64,000 nucleotides of DNA, from the NCBI GenBank assembly GCA_936450465.1, contig OW388304.1, positions 36,795,593-36,859,592 on the forward strand, read 5' to 3'. The stretch's first letter is position 1; each line of letters starts with the position of its first letter. The translations under genes were made by a program, and so were the position numbers. The notes beneath the pieces were generated by a model, which saw only the letters and a list, made by a program, of their open reading frames with translations, made no database searches and was not told the DNA's origin. Below are positions 1-11,228 of this stretch, piece after piece. The DNA is from Gibbula magus. Its lineage: Eukaryota > Mollusca > Gastropoda > Trochida > Trochidae.

Positions 1-40
1 AACCCTTTTCTTATTGCCCGGCTACCATAAAAAGTAGAGG

Positions 41-150
41 AAGACCAACATTCAAAATGTTTACAGCTGCTAGTTGTTTATGTTTTACTTGTTTAACTAT
101 GTATACCAAAACGCACTTATTCATACCCGTCCCTTCATATCGTACTGCCA
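41..150. repeat. Short inverted-repeat partner of 7615-7735
   Basis: The stretch around 90-115, containing TTTATGTTTTACTTGTTTAA, is the reverse complement of part of 7680-7715. Similarity continues into the flanking CATTTATTCATACCCG-like sequence. It is a diverged dispersed repeat with no coding potential seen. Its order relative to the larger inverted copy at 200-1605 differs from the order on the right-hand side, so it is a separate repeat or marks a rearrangement. Confidence 0.5.
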
Positions 151-199
151 AATGAGTAAAAACTGTGTGAGAATTTCTTAAACGTACTAAGAACGAATA

Positions 200-1605
200 G
201 AACGTAACGAATACCTATTTTGAACTTTAAGAAATGTGTAGGAACGTAGTAGCAACTTCTTAAGAATAACTAGAAAGGGGTGTACAGTGATCGAATTAAT
301 CTGTGTATGGACAGGATACCATAAGCATGTGAGAGCCGAGACGGAAGCGTGTAAGTGCAATTTTTATTCTTTTCACATCAATATTAATTAAATATTTTTC
401 TAAGGATTTTGGATTTAAAGATACAATCTAGTTGACAATGCATGGCTCCACATTTGGGAATAAATATACTTAACCCGTTGTGCAAATTCTCTCACAAAAG
501 CATCACTATTAGTAACACGAGCTACCCAAATATATCCAAAACCAAACTTGAAGAACATATCTCTCAATAAAGTTTTCAATCCCAGGTTTCTCACCTGAAG
601 CGTTCAATAATGCATTGTATATGAAAATTATATATCGATCCGATGAATTTTTCAAAATTTTAAGCCAATATTAATACCTGTGACAAGCCGATTAACTGTT
701 AAGTGAAATGTACCCAATTCGCCATCTGAGAATGTTGATGGAGTTGACTTTTTCACATATAGCATATTTTCCCTATAGATTTAGCTTACATGAAGCCCAA
801 AACTTTACACTCAAATGGGCTCGGATAGGGCAAACATTATTTTATTCCTAAATCAGGCATATTTGCAGATGTTGTCTTAATACACACTTATAAAAGGCAT
901 TATAACATGAATCGAGAGCAAATTTAGTGATACTGAGTGTGAGTCATAGATATCACTCCTTGAAATTATTTTACTACTTCTTTTAATGAGCGTAAAAGCA
1001 GTGGAATTTAATGTTTCGTGATAAGTCATTACATTTATTTCATGAACCTATTATTTCACATACAAGGCCTGATATAAATCCTTCAAAGCCTGATGACCTA
1101 CAGAGCCAATGGCTAATTTTTTCACCTTGGCAATTGAATTAAGTTATTCTTTTGAATACCTTATATACCTATTGAAATCTAACAATTGTGTCCATGTTGA
1201 CATTGGAACCCTTTTTGGACAGTATACATCTGTTTTAAAAGAATGTATTATTGAGTGCACGGATATATAATGACACACAAATACATCACACACACAAATG
1301 AATGGTAATAATATAGGAACATCAAATATGGACTCAAATTTGATATTGAATAACAGTACCGATGACATTTCGTCTGTTGTGGTCTGTTGTCTGTCATGTA
1401 CGTAGGTGTTGGTGATTGCTTATGCTTGTCATACGTTCTACATAAGGACAATGCGCTGTGCGATTGCAAGGGACATGGTTATAATGCGTAAAAAGTGTTG
1501 GACATTCGTTATGTGTATCCATATGTGATTCGAGAGAGCAGCAAATAGTGCGTATGGAGTGCATACCCACTACGTATTAATAACGTATGTGTACCGCAAG
1601 CGACG
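200..1605 (-). repeat. Diverged inverted copy of the 8245-10330 segment
   Basis: Read on the minus strand, this region tracks 8245-10330 through many blocks. Examples are 1540-1605 against 8260-8330 (GGGTATGCACTCCATACG), 1440-1480 against 8430-8470, 1010-1040 against 8765-8800, and 480-720 against 9900-10125. By eye the two copies are roughly 75-85% alike in matching blocks. The right copy carries about 700 bp (near 8985-9700) that is missing here, so this copy partly serves as an empty site. It ends in remnants of a LINE reverse transcriptase. Confidence 0.65.
290..605 (-). pseudogene. LINE reverse-transcriptase C-terminal remnant (left copy)
   Basis: The reverse complement of about 600-480 reads in one frame as a peptide close to the one encoded at 10020-10140. 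It contains DMFFKFGFGY, then a conserved WVAR and SDAFVREF block. The part near 330-290 corresponds to the following LTRFxLGSHM block. This matches the region C-terminal to the catalytic domain of non-LTR retrotransposon polymerases. The frame is not maintained overall and no catalytic YxDD box is present, so this is a dead fragment. Clade assignment is not attempted. Confidence 0.45.
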
Positions 1606-2646
1606 GTTACCTCCCAAAACTTCTGCATGGCAATACTTCTACATGCCAAGACTCCTACAAAAAGGGAGGGCAGAATTATGCAATTACCTGTTTCATAATG
1701 GAACAGCCAAGGATATGTTTTAATGTAATATACCAAAACTTCTACAGCTGATTGAAGAAGAGGATTACTGGAGTAGATGATTAACAGGCCCAACATCACT
1801 TACTAAGGAAGATGACAGAGTTGTTGTGTTTAGTAATATATATATTATATAAATATAAATATTTTGTTTTATATTTCGTACGTCAAATACGAAATGTTTC
1901 GCCATTGTTACAATGGTTATCCAGATTGTACGTGGAAAGGGGAATTTATAAACAGGGATATATACCCCTATATATTTATCTCTCCCCGTGACGTTGACAG
2001 AATGTATGCATTATGACATATAACATACATTATAACAAGAAACAATTTCATATACCAATAACTTAATATGTAAATTAACAATTTCACACAATCAATTTAA
2101 AAACGCTTGCCTAAGTCAATAAATGCACAATTTTTATATGTGGAAAGTTGAATGAGAGCTGCTTAACATCAACACTTCAGACGGCGGTGGCTTGCATATA
2201 TGGCCTTTGCTAAAAGATGCAACTACAAACCGGTTTATCCTGTCTGAATAATGTCATGCATCACCCCGTACACATACGCAGATATACACCTTGAGTTTAT
2301 TTGCATATGGTAGTAAAAGTGTTCATTTACTGTGAGTTTACCTGAAGAAAAAGTGAGTAAGTAGGTAAGATTTGAAACTATTGACATAGTGACATTCATG
2401 TTTAGTTTTTCAGCAATAACCATTGGCTCATAAGAGCCGACAATAGAGATTATTGTTCATTTTGCGATTCTGTGGTCACGACCACAATCCTTTTTTCATC
2501 TAATTTTCGAGATCCGAAAGCCCTCGAAAGCAGGAAGGTAGTTCCTTAGACAATGTGTAATGTTGCTGTCAGTTGTTGATTTGATGATTGTGTGGCACAA
2601 AGAGAACCACAGGGGCAACACATGTTACGACGTAAGCTGTGATAAA
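1606..2646. other. Intergenic, no gene recognised
   Basis: AT-rich sequence with only short unsupported open frames, the longest about 96 codons on the minus strand near 1509-1799. I see no domain, splice structure or mobile-element boundary. Confidence 0.6.
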
Positions 2647-2790
2647 TGCGGTAAAATGTAATAATGCGGTAAATTGTAAGAAAAATGCGGTAAAATGTCT
2701 TAAAGATTAGTGCGGCAAATTGTAATAAGGGGGTGCGGTAAAATGTTAGTAAAAAGTGCGGTAAATTGTAAACAATGTGCGATGAAATGT
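2647..2790. repeat. Cluster of seven TGCGGTAAAATGT-type motifs, alternating variants
   Basis: Seven 13-bp motifs start at 2647, 2665, 2686, 2711, 2734, 2757 and 2778. The variants alternate: odd copies end AAATGT (1, 3 and 5 AAAATGT; 7 GAAATGT) and copies 2, 4 and 6 end AAATTGT. Start-to-start spacing is 18-25 bp, about two helical turns, and the spacer sequences differ. Variable spacers are unusual for a slippage-made tandem repeat and recall subterminal transposase-binding arrays or a protein-binding cluster. No gene lies directly beside it. Confidence 0.7.
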
Positions 2791-5700
2791 TATAACCCTA
2801 CCTCGATGTTAGATAACTTGTTTTCTACTTTGACTGTCAATTTTATATATGTTCTTCTACTTGTAATTAAACAATGTACTATTGTGCCTGTGTGTCTGTG
2901 TGCCTGTCTGTATGTCTGTGTGTAATTTATATTTGTGATCTCAAATTCTACAATAGTCTTACACTCAGATTATGACAAAAGTATTTATTCTGAAAATATC
3001 ACCATCTCATCAAATATTGAAAAGGAGAATTTCCAGAAAAAGGCTCCTTTTCAATATTAAAACAAACAATTCTTCAGAGTCAAAATGTTAGACCACTGCT
3101 GACTCCAATGATAACACAAATTGTGTGAAGTCATCCAAGTGATAGTCGTGAGATCTGAATGGTTCTAGTTGTATATGGAACGTCTTGAATTTAATGTTTA
3201 ATTGTCTTTCATGGTATATTAATAAACATTTGCGCATTTTATTGTGGCTGTCGCGAAGGCGGAACAGTGGGATGCAAGACCTTCAGTTTCGGGGCTGTAT
3301 TGCCAGTTATGAATGTAAAAATTACAATTCTCAGATTTCTCTCAGGTTAAGTGTAAGCTTATTGCTTGAATACACAGTCATTGGGTGAAACGAAAGCTTA
3401 TTAACATCAATCTTTGACAGAATCGTGACTTGTAAAGTAGGGCTTTTAAAAAAACTGCAAATCTAAACTAGTTTATCCTGTCTGGATAAGTGTATACATC
3501 AACACACATCACACTCACAATGTTTTCAGTTTCAATAGAAGTGCACGCATGATATGATATCTAGGTCTTTATTGAAAGCAGTAAAAATGTTTGGAGTGTA
3601 TGCACCCAGATCTTCACAAATCAGAGCACAGGGAGCTATTACCATCTAACAATAGACTAACATCTCTCTACAGCTAGTTTTATACAACATTAAAGTTGTA
3701 TGGCAGTAGAAAATGTTTTCTCAACATAAGATTATTGATGTGATTATAACGAAATGAATTTATGTTAATAAATGCAACGAAATTGAATGTATATTTACTT
3801 TAGTGGGTAAAACATATTATTACACGAACCAAATATCCGTAGTGGTAATAACGGTGTTATGTATGAAGCAAAAATTGCATGGCGGCCATTTTAATGTAAA
3901 CACATTTCATTATTTCGAATTACAATATGATTGCTATAGCTTTACCTAACCATGTACACTCACTTTTTAACTTGATTTTCCGAAGAGAGAAGGGTATTTT
4001 ACTTTTGGTGACATTATTTTTCAAATACATTTCATCGACTTATTTATGTAAAAATGTGCTACTGCCCCTTTAATACATTTAAGTGGTAACCTCATATGGT
4101 CTATGTAATGCGGTTGTTTTATTCTGCTGAAAGAGAACTGGGACTGTGGTTATAATATAATTAATATAATATAATTCTAAGAATGAAGGTTTGAAGTATG
4201 CCGTTACGCATGAAATTGAAATTGTTTTGATCTTTTAATAATTTGTAAGATTTAATTAATTAACTGGCTACTTTTTTTTTGTCAGTACAATGCATGAAGT
4301 TTTCTCTGCAACGCATCGTCCAGTGGTAGCGCTTCCGGTTTCGTCCTCCATTGCACCCATTGTTCAATGTCTTGCTATGTGTGTGTGCTTAAAAGATTAT
4401 TGTAATCTGACGGTCATACTCATCGTGAGAATCCATTTTACTACAAAAAGTGTGTATGTGTAAGTTTCCAAAAGCAAACGGGGACTATGTGTATCATTTA
4501 CACCATGGAAGCGGGGATACAAATTTTATATTGATATTGTCTCTATGGAAACCAACTGGGTGTGAAAAAGTGTTTTCTATTTATTGAGGAAATATGTGTT
4601 GGTGTGCATCTTGTGCTGTCAAACTGTCATCCAAAACATGAGAATATATTCTCCTATGATATGTGTGCATGTTTAGTTTCACACATGCAAACGGGGACAA
4701 TGTGTTTCATTTCAACATGGAACCGGCGACATTTCGTTTAACACAGTTCTCTAAGCAAGCGTACGTCATTGTGTGCAGTTGATCAGGCAAGATATAATGA
4801 TGTGTATCAACTGTTTATTTGCAGAAAGTTTTGAGTCCAAATTGAGTCTGATGTTGATGTACAGTATTAGTATTGAGTGATAATTATAAACTGAGAATGA
4901 AGAAAATTAATGTTTTATTTCTTTTAAAGGTTGTTGAAAATTTATTCAAATACATTAAACACAAGGAAAGATTTCTTGGAATTATGTAAGGTTTATCTTA
5001 TACAACCATAATCGAGGATGCATATACAAGAACAGCACTAGCAGAAATTTGAAAGAAAAACATTTGTTCATATAACAACTAAATAACCTTAAATTATGCT
5101 TTGCCAACTGTAAATGAGATGAATAGTTTTAATGAATTACTAAAATGTAAGCAGCTAAAGTTCGTATTACTAGGGATTGTATTGGCATTAAGTCTGCGAT
5201 GTGATAATTCATGATACTAAAATTGTATTCGCAACGATATATTTAAAAAAAATTGCTTACCTGTAAGTTGCGATACGATACGTATCCCGATATAAGGGTT
5301 GCGATAGAATATATATAGAATATACTTACAGCTTGCTTCTAATCCATGATATTGCATTCCAACAATAAACAAACCTCACAACAAAAACAATGTTTAAATG
5401 AAGTAAACTTTTATACATAACAAAAGTAACACCTTGAATTGTTTTCATAAAAAAAAGTTATCACTGGAGAGACTTAATATGAAGTCATGGGCAACTTAAT
5501 CACAATGAAAATGCTGAATGCTGATATCAAGAGTAACCAACTGTCAACATGAATTTTAAAACAAAACTGGATCCTTTAATACATTTTAGAAATAACATAG
5601 GTTTGTTATCACTTGAGTCATTCAATATTGTAATGTCAAGCCATGAACATCTAAATGAAAGCGAATATCAGAAAATCAAACATTTGATAACATTATTATA

Positions 5701-6014
5701 TTAAGTTACTCGAGTGAGAATTGAGATATACCGTTTGAGAATAGTACAGATAGACATTAAAAACCATAAAGATCTTGCAAATGTCCATGAACTTCAATAC
5801 CTGCAAGCTGGATCTCTCTGTGTTTTATATTGACACCTTGACAACTCTATCGATGTGTATAATTATATACCTGTACATGTAAACATCTAATGGGAAATAA
5901 ATACATACACATTTTTTTTAAAAGTAACGCAATTGATGAAAATCAATTGAAGGTGTAAAACATCCAGTGTGCAAAACTGAAACATGATGATTCAAACTTT
6001 CAATCTTGAAACTG
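2791..6014. other. Intergenic, no gene recognised; minor repeats
   Basis: No gene is supported. A 15-bp-arm hairpin lies at 3013-3058. About 3243-3300 shares the GAAGGCGGAACAG ... CAGTTTCGGGGC block found at the ends of the AGGTCA-rich repeats near 14980 and 36895. A degenerate direct duplication (GCAAACGGGGAC...CATGGAA) occurs at about 4470-4520 and 4687-4735. Confidence 0.6.
3013..3058. other. Perfect 15-bp hairpin
   Basis: AATATTGAAAAGGAG at 3013-3027 pairs perfectly with CTCCTTTTCAATATT at 3044-3058 across a 16-nt loop. It lies in non-coding AT-rich DNA. Function is unknown. It could be a small transposon footprint. Confidence 0.6.
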
Positions 6015-6735
6015 GTCTGTTACGATGAGGTTGTTTCTCCAATGTTTATCTGTGGTGGTGTGATATTTGCTCCCATTTCAGTCAGATGTTGAAGAAGCTT
6101 CCATGTGTATCTGTCAAGGTGGGTATGTTGCACCCATGTTTGTCTGTGGTTGTGAAGAAGTTGCTCGCATGTGCATATGTCGCAGTTGGGATGTTGCTCC
6201 CATGTCTGTCTGTTGCAATGAGGTTGTTGCTCCAATGTTTGTCTATAACGGTGGGGATGTTGCTCTCATATGCATATGTCGCAGTTGGGATGTTGCTCCC
6301 ATGTCTGTCTGTTGCAATGAGGTTGTTGCTCCAATGTTTGTCTGTTGCGGTGGGGATGTTGCTCCCATGTTTGTCTGTTGCAATGAGGTTGTTGCTCCAA
6401 TGTTTGTCTATTACGGTGGGGATGTTGCTCCCATGTTTGTCTGTTGCAATGAGGTTGTTGCTCCAATGTTTGTCTGTTGCGGTGGAGATGTTGCTCCCAT
6501 GTTTGTCTGTTGCAATGAGGTTGTTGCTCCAATGTTTGTCTGTTGCGGTGGAGATGTTGCTCCCATGTTTGTCTGTTGCAATGAGGTCGTTGCTCGTATG
6601 TCTGTCTGTTGCGGTGGAGATGTTGCTCCTATGTTTATCTGTGGTGGTGGGGTATTTGTTCCCCTTTCTGTCTGTGGTGTAGGGTATGTTTGTATTTTGC
6701 GATTGGGTTGTTGTTGTCATGTTTTTCTGAGGTAG
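6015..6735. repeat. 33/66-bp minisatellite, open in several frames
   Basis: A tandem array of a roughly 33-bp unit (GTTGCTCCNATGTTTGTCTG type). Two unit variants alternate to form a 66-bp higher-order repeat, one with GGTGGGGATG and one with CAATGAGGTT. Both ends degenerate into more divergent units. Because 33 is divisible by three, any stop-free frame stays open, giving long frames on both strands: about 222 and 198 codons on plus and 212 on minus. The plus frame is Cys/Val-rich and the minus frame is Thr/Asn/His-rich. No start context, splice site or known domain argues for real coding. Confidence 0.85.
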
Positions 6736-7016
6736 TGAGGTTCTTGTTTCAGAGCAGAAGACTAGGTGTTAGTCGGCTGTCTACGTTATCAAACATTTTA
6801 ACTACGTTTTGGTAGGTTTGTTATTGACGCATTGCATTAAGTAAGTTACTACACATCTAACTACTCTTAAGTAAGTATACTTACGCTCAACTAAGATAAA
6901 CCACACCTAACTAGGTCCATGTAGTGAACCATGTTGTAATGAAACGTTAACGTAGTTACGAAAAATACACAAAGGTCCATCAAGCTAGAGGTTTTGTGGC
7001 TACGTTCAATGAACTA

Positions 7017-7548
7017 AACTGAAGCACAAAAGAAACGTCAACCCTCAGTTGTTTTTATCATATGTACAATTTTCAATGTCAAATATCTCGAATTTTTGAC
7101 GTCGTATTCAAAAACTGAATAGTTTGGAAAATTAATCTAAAATATATAATCAGTCAAAGAATTCTTCTACGTGTTTTTAAAAAAAAAAATAAAAAATAAA
7201 AATTTTGAAATTTAAAATTCCCCCAAAATAATTTTGATAAAACACAACTGTTCATCGATATATAACACATTCTCTGTGTGAAAATTAATAAATTTGCCTC
7301 GTCATGCACACATTTAGAATATTTTAAACATGGTAGGTGTCATGTTGGTGTAAATTTCATTTCTAACCCCTGTCTAGTTTGAAACATGATATTGTAGTAA
7401 AAAAAGTAAAACAGTCACCAATTAAGTCATTAAAACTACTGCCAAAAGGTGTTATTGCATCGTGCCATAATCAAATGCATCTCATTTCTTTAAAATATTA
7501 AATTAATCAAAACCAACTGAGTTGTGACGTTTCTTTTGTGCTTCAGTT
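7017..7548. mobile_element. 532-bp MITE with TIRs and TA target duplication
   Basis: The left end AACTGAAGCACAAAAGAAAC (from 7017) is repeated inverted at the right end (to 7548). TA flanks both sides (7015-7016 and 7549-7550), the target duplication typical of Tc1/mariner-type elements. The interior is AT-rich and non-coding. A second, inverted and more diverged member lies at 51592-52108. Because it lacks a transposase, it is a non-autonomous element. The mobilising family is inferred only from the TA duplication. Confidence 0.75.
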
Positions 7549-7614
7549 TAGGTTAAACTACGTAAATTAACGTAAGCGTGATTCCCACATTAGTACGTTG
7601 GAGAATTATCACAC

Positions 7615-7735
7615 AGTGTTTACTCCGTTTGCATGTGAAGGACCGGGTATGAATAAATGCGTTGTGATACGTTCATCATGTGGGATACATAGTTAAACAA
7701 GTAAAACATAAACAACTTGCACCTATCAACATGTT
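7615..7735. repeat. Short inverted-repeat partner of 41-150
   Basis: Contains TACATAGTTAAACAAGTAAA and downstream sequence complementary to 61-125. Non-coding. Confidence 0.5.
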
Positions 7736-8065
7736 GAATATTACTTTTATTCTACTTTTGGATGATAGCCAAGCAACAAGAAGAAGGGTTGTTTGGTTTA
7801 AACACATTTCATTAATGATGAAACGGTTTTGGAACACGTTATCCACCTTATAGGGCTTGCTCTCCCAGGGGAAGACGATAACAGGAAATACATTGATTAT
7901 TAATGCTAATAATGTCCAATCATTTTTTTCCACACGATTCCATTGAAGATTTATACTTTTTCACATTGAAACTGAGAACGATAATAAGAACAGGCAAGAC
8001 CGTGGTTGATATTTACATAAGTCGAGCCAGGACGTCATTGCCGTACAAGAACAACATACTGAAGC
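7736..8065. other. Intergenic, nothing recognised
   Basis: About 330 bp with only short overlapping frames on both strands. No homology or boundary was seen apart from the start of the candidate TIR element at 8066. Confidence 0.5.
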
Positions 8066-9136
8066 CCCTGTCACACTTCTGCGTATCCTCATTCCTTATG
8101 AGTTGCGTTTTGATATTTCTTTCATACACGGCCGTTTCTTGTTCATTTCCACATTCTTGTTCATTTCTATACGCACGATAGTTTTGGGCATGCTCAAAAC
8201 TATGCTGCGTACGATGATACGCAACTCATAAGTTATTCATACGCAATGCATTGATTTCCCGTCGGTCGAGTGCGGTACACGTACGTAATGAATACGTAAT
8301 GGGTATGCACTCCATACGCAATATTTGTTGTTCTCTTGAACCACATATGAATAGCGTATGGCAGACGTACACATAGCGTACTTTGACCGAATATAGCACG
8401 CATGCTGAACAAACTCAATACGAAATTATAACGTGTTCCTTGCAATCGCACAGCGCATTTTCCTTATGTGAAACGTATGACAAGCATAAACATATCGTAC
8501 ATGCCAGACAACACAGACGTAATGATTTCATGTTCCTTAATCATTTATTTGTGTGCAATTATACATCCGTGCGCTCAATAACTCAAAAACGATGCATAAC
8601 GTTCATAAAGGGTTTCAATGTCAACATGGACACAATTCTGCAAGATATTCAAACCCATTACTTAATTCAATTGCCAAGGTGAACAATAGTCGTTGCTTCT
8701 ATAGGTCATCAGACTCTGTAGGATTTATATCAGGCCATGCATTTGAAATAATAGTTTTATAACATAAATGTAATGAGTCATCACGAAACATTAAATTCCA
8801 GTGCCCTTACGCTCATGAGAAGAAGCAGTAAACTAATGTTTTAGGGAGTGATCTCCATTACTCACACTCAGTATCACTAACTCTCATAAGTTTGCTCTCT
8901 ATTCATGTTAAACTGCCTTTTAAGTGGTTTATGAGAAAAAAACATCTGCAAATCTTCCTGATTTACGATTAAGCTAGGCTGGGGTACTTTACAAATGTAC
9001 CTAGGTTAATTGTAGGTAACATAGATCATAATATATCATATGTATATAGGTTAACATGAAGCTCTGATTACAAGGTTTCACAGCCAAGGAGAATGGTACC
9101 TAAATTTTAACTGATTTTTTTCTCTCTCACGTATTG

Positions 9137-9241
9137 TGTCCCCCGCAAAGCTTTGCGGGAGACATAATGTTTTCGCCTCTGTCCGTGATTCCATGATTCC
9201 GTGTTTCCATCCTTCCGTGATTCCGTCCTTCCGTGATTCCG
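9137..9241. repeat. CCCGCAAAGCTTTGCGGG hairpin plus CCGTGATTC minisatellite
   Basis: A near-perfect palindrome centred on AAGCTT (about 9137-9164) is followed by a short tandem array of TTCCGTGATTCCG-like units. Fragments of a related terminal hairpin (TGTCCCGCAAA) occur at about 15035-15050 at the end of the AGGTCA-rich repeat. I take it to be the end of a dispersed non-autonomous element. Confidence 0.55.
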
Positions 9242-9749
9242 AAATGCTTTCGTTTCCGGGCCATCTCTCCAAAAACCTTATATTATTTTTTTTTACGAAA
9301 CTTGGTATGTGGTTAGACCTAGTTGTGAAGTGGTGACTTTTGCTACTTAGTTTATTCTGATTTTTATTTTTTTTCTGGTTTCCATGGAAATGGTTTGAAC
9401 TTAGTGCATATAGTGATAAGGAACCTTTTAGGGAACTCTATCTCCAAATCATAAGTGAAAAAAAATGTCAAGAGGACAAGGTTGAAAGTTGAAGCGAGGG
9501 ACATCACAGTGCAACACATGCACATATTTCTAGTTTATAAATGTTTTGATATGGGCTGGTTTGAAAGACCATTAATTGATACCATTAGGGATGCTTTGGA
9601 TATTTCATCTGAGTCATAAAAGGAGTGGGTATATCTTTCCAGATATTCCTAACGTCAGTATCAATTACTTTAACCGTTTCTCCTATTGGATCCTAATCCT
9701 ACGATTAGGGCGTTAAGTAAGCTAAAGCTATGGAAAGGGAAATTTATTT

Positions 9750-9826
9750 GAAGGGGTGCATTCAAAAAGGGCACATGTGCCATGTTAAATACATAGAACA
9801 TGTGCCCTTCTTGAATGCACCCCTTC
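9750..9826. mobile_element. 77-bp palindromic (foldback) insertion with empty site at the left copy
   Basis: GAAGGGGTGCATTC... at 9750-9778 pairs with its inverse at 9798-9826 (29-bp arms, one or two mismatches, 19-nt loop). It is flanked by ATTT on both sides, or by ATTTGAA if the overlap with the arm is counted. The inverted partner segment near 745-775 lacks the hairpin, so this is an insertion rather than ancestral sequence. The RNA would fold like a microRNA precursor, but nothing shows expression. Confidence 0.7.
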
Positions 9827-9989
9827 ATTTGAAATATGTTATATGTGAAAATGTCAACTCCATCAGCATTCTCATATGGCAAATTTGCTACATTTCAATT
9901 AAAAGTTAATCTGCTTGTCACGGTTGTTAAATATTGGTTTAAAATTTTGAAGTTCATCGGATCGATATATAGTTTTGATATACCATGCA

Positions 9990-10640
9990 TTATTGAATGC
10001 TTCAGATGAGAATTCAGGGATTGAAAACTTTATTGGGAGATATGTTCTTCAAGTTTGGTTTTGGATACTTATGGGTCGCTCGTGCCACTAATAGTGATGC
10101 TTTTGTGAGAGAATTTACACAACGGGTTAAAGATATTTCTTCCCAGGTGTGGAATCGTTTTCAACTAGATTGTATCTTCAAAAAAAAATATTCAACTAAT
10201 ATTGATGTGAAAAATAAAAAAAATTCACTTACACGCTTCTGTCTGGGCTCACATATGCCTATGATTGAGAAATTTAAATGATGTGTACCCTTTTGTTGAT
10301 AGATTATGTCGCTTTTGTAATAACGAAATAAAATATGAATACCACGTACTCTTGATCTGTTCAAATATATATAGATTTGTGTAATAGTATTTGAGTAATG
10401 TTCTACTGTAAAGTATAAGTATGTTGAAGTTTATTAGACGTGTATTTATTACATCTTAAAGGTAAGAAACAAAGTTAACTTTAAGTGATTTAATTATTTA
10501 TATTCTCACTCTTGGGTAGTAATAATATTAAGATTTGTAATTATTGTCGAGATATTTACTTCGCATATTCGGTATATTCACGAGTGGATTTGTATTGGTT
10601 TTGGACCTAATAAACTCTTGACTCTTGAACTCTTGACAAA
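9990..10640 (+). pseudogene. 3' end of a LINE (non-LTR retrotransposon)
   Basis: An open frame from 9997 includes LKTLLGDMFFKFGFGYLWVA, SDAFVREFTQRV and LTRFCLGSHM. The frame is then broken, but later frames still read RLCRFCNN-like and LLICS-like residues, the Cys-rich tail typical of LINE polymerases. The segment ends near 10600-10640 in AATAAACTCTTGACTCTTGA, a simple-repeat 3' tail of the sort used by non-LTR elements. There is no catalytic domain and several stops, so it is a 5'-truncated dead copy. Clade uncertain. Confidence 0.6.
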
Positions 10641-10947
10641 TCGAAGTCTCCACCCGTCAAAGAACATAATCTCAAAATTTGATTTTTCTAAGATAACTGG
10701 GTCTTGTGAAAAAGTCGTTTAAATAATTAAGGGTGGACCCCTGTTAACGCCTAGAAACTAATATCTGCATCCAACAAAGATGTTATTCTTAAAATTTAAG
10801 TTCCTATGTCAACTGGTTTCAGAGAGGAAACAAATTTGATCCCATAGGTGCAAGCTGCCTTCCCTTTGGGGAGTGTAGCGGTTCTGGAGAAGAAGTCGAA
10901 AATGTTAGTCATCTGGTACAGCAAAATGGTGGCAAGCAAACCATGTC

Positions 10948-11090
10948 CATCTCATCCGCATCTCATCTGCATCACATACGCATCACATACGCATCTCACA
11001 CGCATCTCATCTGCATCTCATCCGCATCTCATCTGCATCACATACGCATTCCATACCCTTCTCACACGCATCCCGTACGAATCTCATATG
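10948..11090. repeat. 11-bp minisatellite, 13 units
   Basis: Thirteen consecutive 11-bp units of the form CATCTCATCYG / CATCACATACG fill 10948-11090 with no length variation. The same CATACGCAACTCATACGCA-like motif recurs in the terminal repeat just downstream (11180-11225) and in inverted form near 8085-8110. This links the array to the CCCTGTCACAC element. The unit length is close to one helical turn. Confidence 0.8.
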
Positions 11091-11228
11091 TAATGGTCGC
11101 AAACTGTTCGCTTCCTGTGCGAAACAAGTTCGGAAAAGTACTAAAAACTTTTGACGGTGTCGGTTGCGTATACAGTATTTCTTATGCGCAACTCATACGC
11201 ACTTCCTATACGCTATCGTGTGACAGGG

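Larger units (their letters stand above)
8245..10330 (+). repeat. Right copy of the inverted 200-1605 segment
   Basis: Matches the left copy block by block in inverted order. Relative to it, this copy carries extra DNA around 8985-9700 (including the hairpin/minisatellite at 9137-9241) and the hairpin at 9750-9826. The 3' part encodes the LINE polymerase remnant. Confidence 0.65.
8066..11228. mobile_element. Candidate 3.2-kb TIR element with CCCTGTCACAC ends
   Basis: The left end begins CCCTGTCACAC at 8066 and the right end is its reverse complement, ending at 11228. Similarity then continues for about 45 bp at roughly 70% (GCGTAT..., TATGAGTTGCG...) on both ends. I could not find a clean target duplication, so the two ends may belong to different copies. 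Contents are the LINE-derived segment shared with 200-1605, a hairpin insertion, and an 11-bp minisatellite related in sequence to the terminal repeats. No transposase is visible. Confidence 0.4.

Noticed and set aside
4306..4350. Possible tRNA (GTCCAGTGGTAGCGCTTCC resembles an A box)
   Set aside because: No B box or foldable arms follow at the required distance.
6067..6735. 222-codon plus-strand and 212-codon minus-strand open frames as genes
   Set aside because: They lie wholly in a 33-bp-unit minisatellite where open frames are an arithmetic consequence. No domain, splice or start evidence.
10948..11090. CRISPR-like array
   Set aside because: Units of 11 bp are contiguous with no unique spacers, and the genome is eukaryotic.
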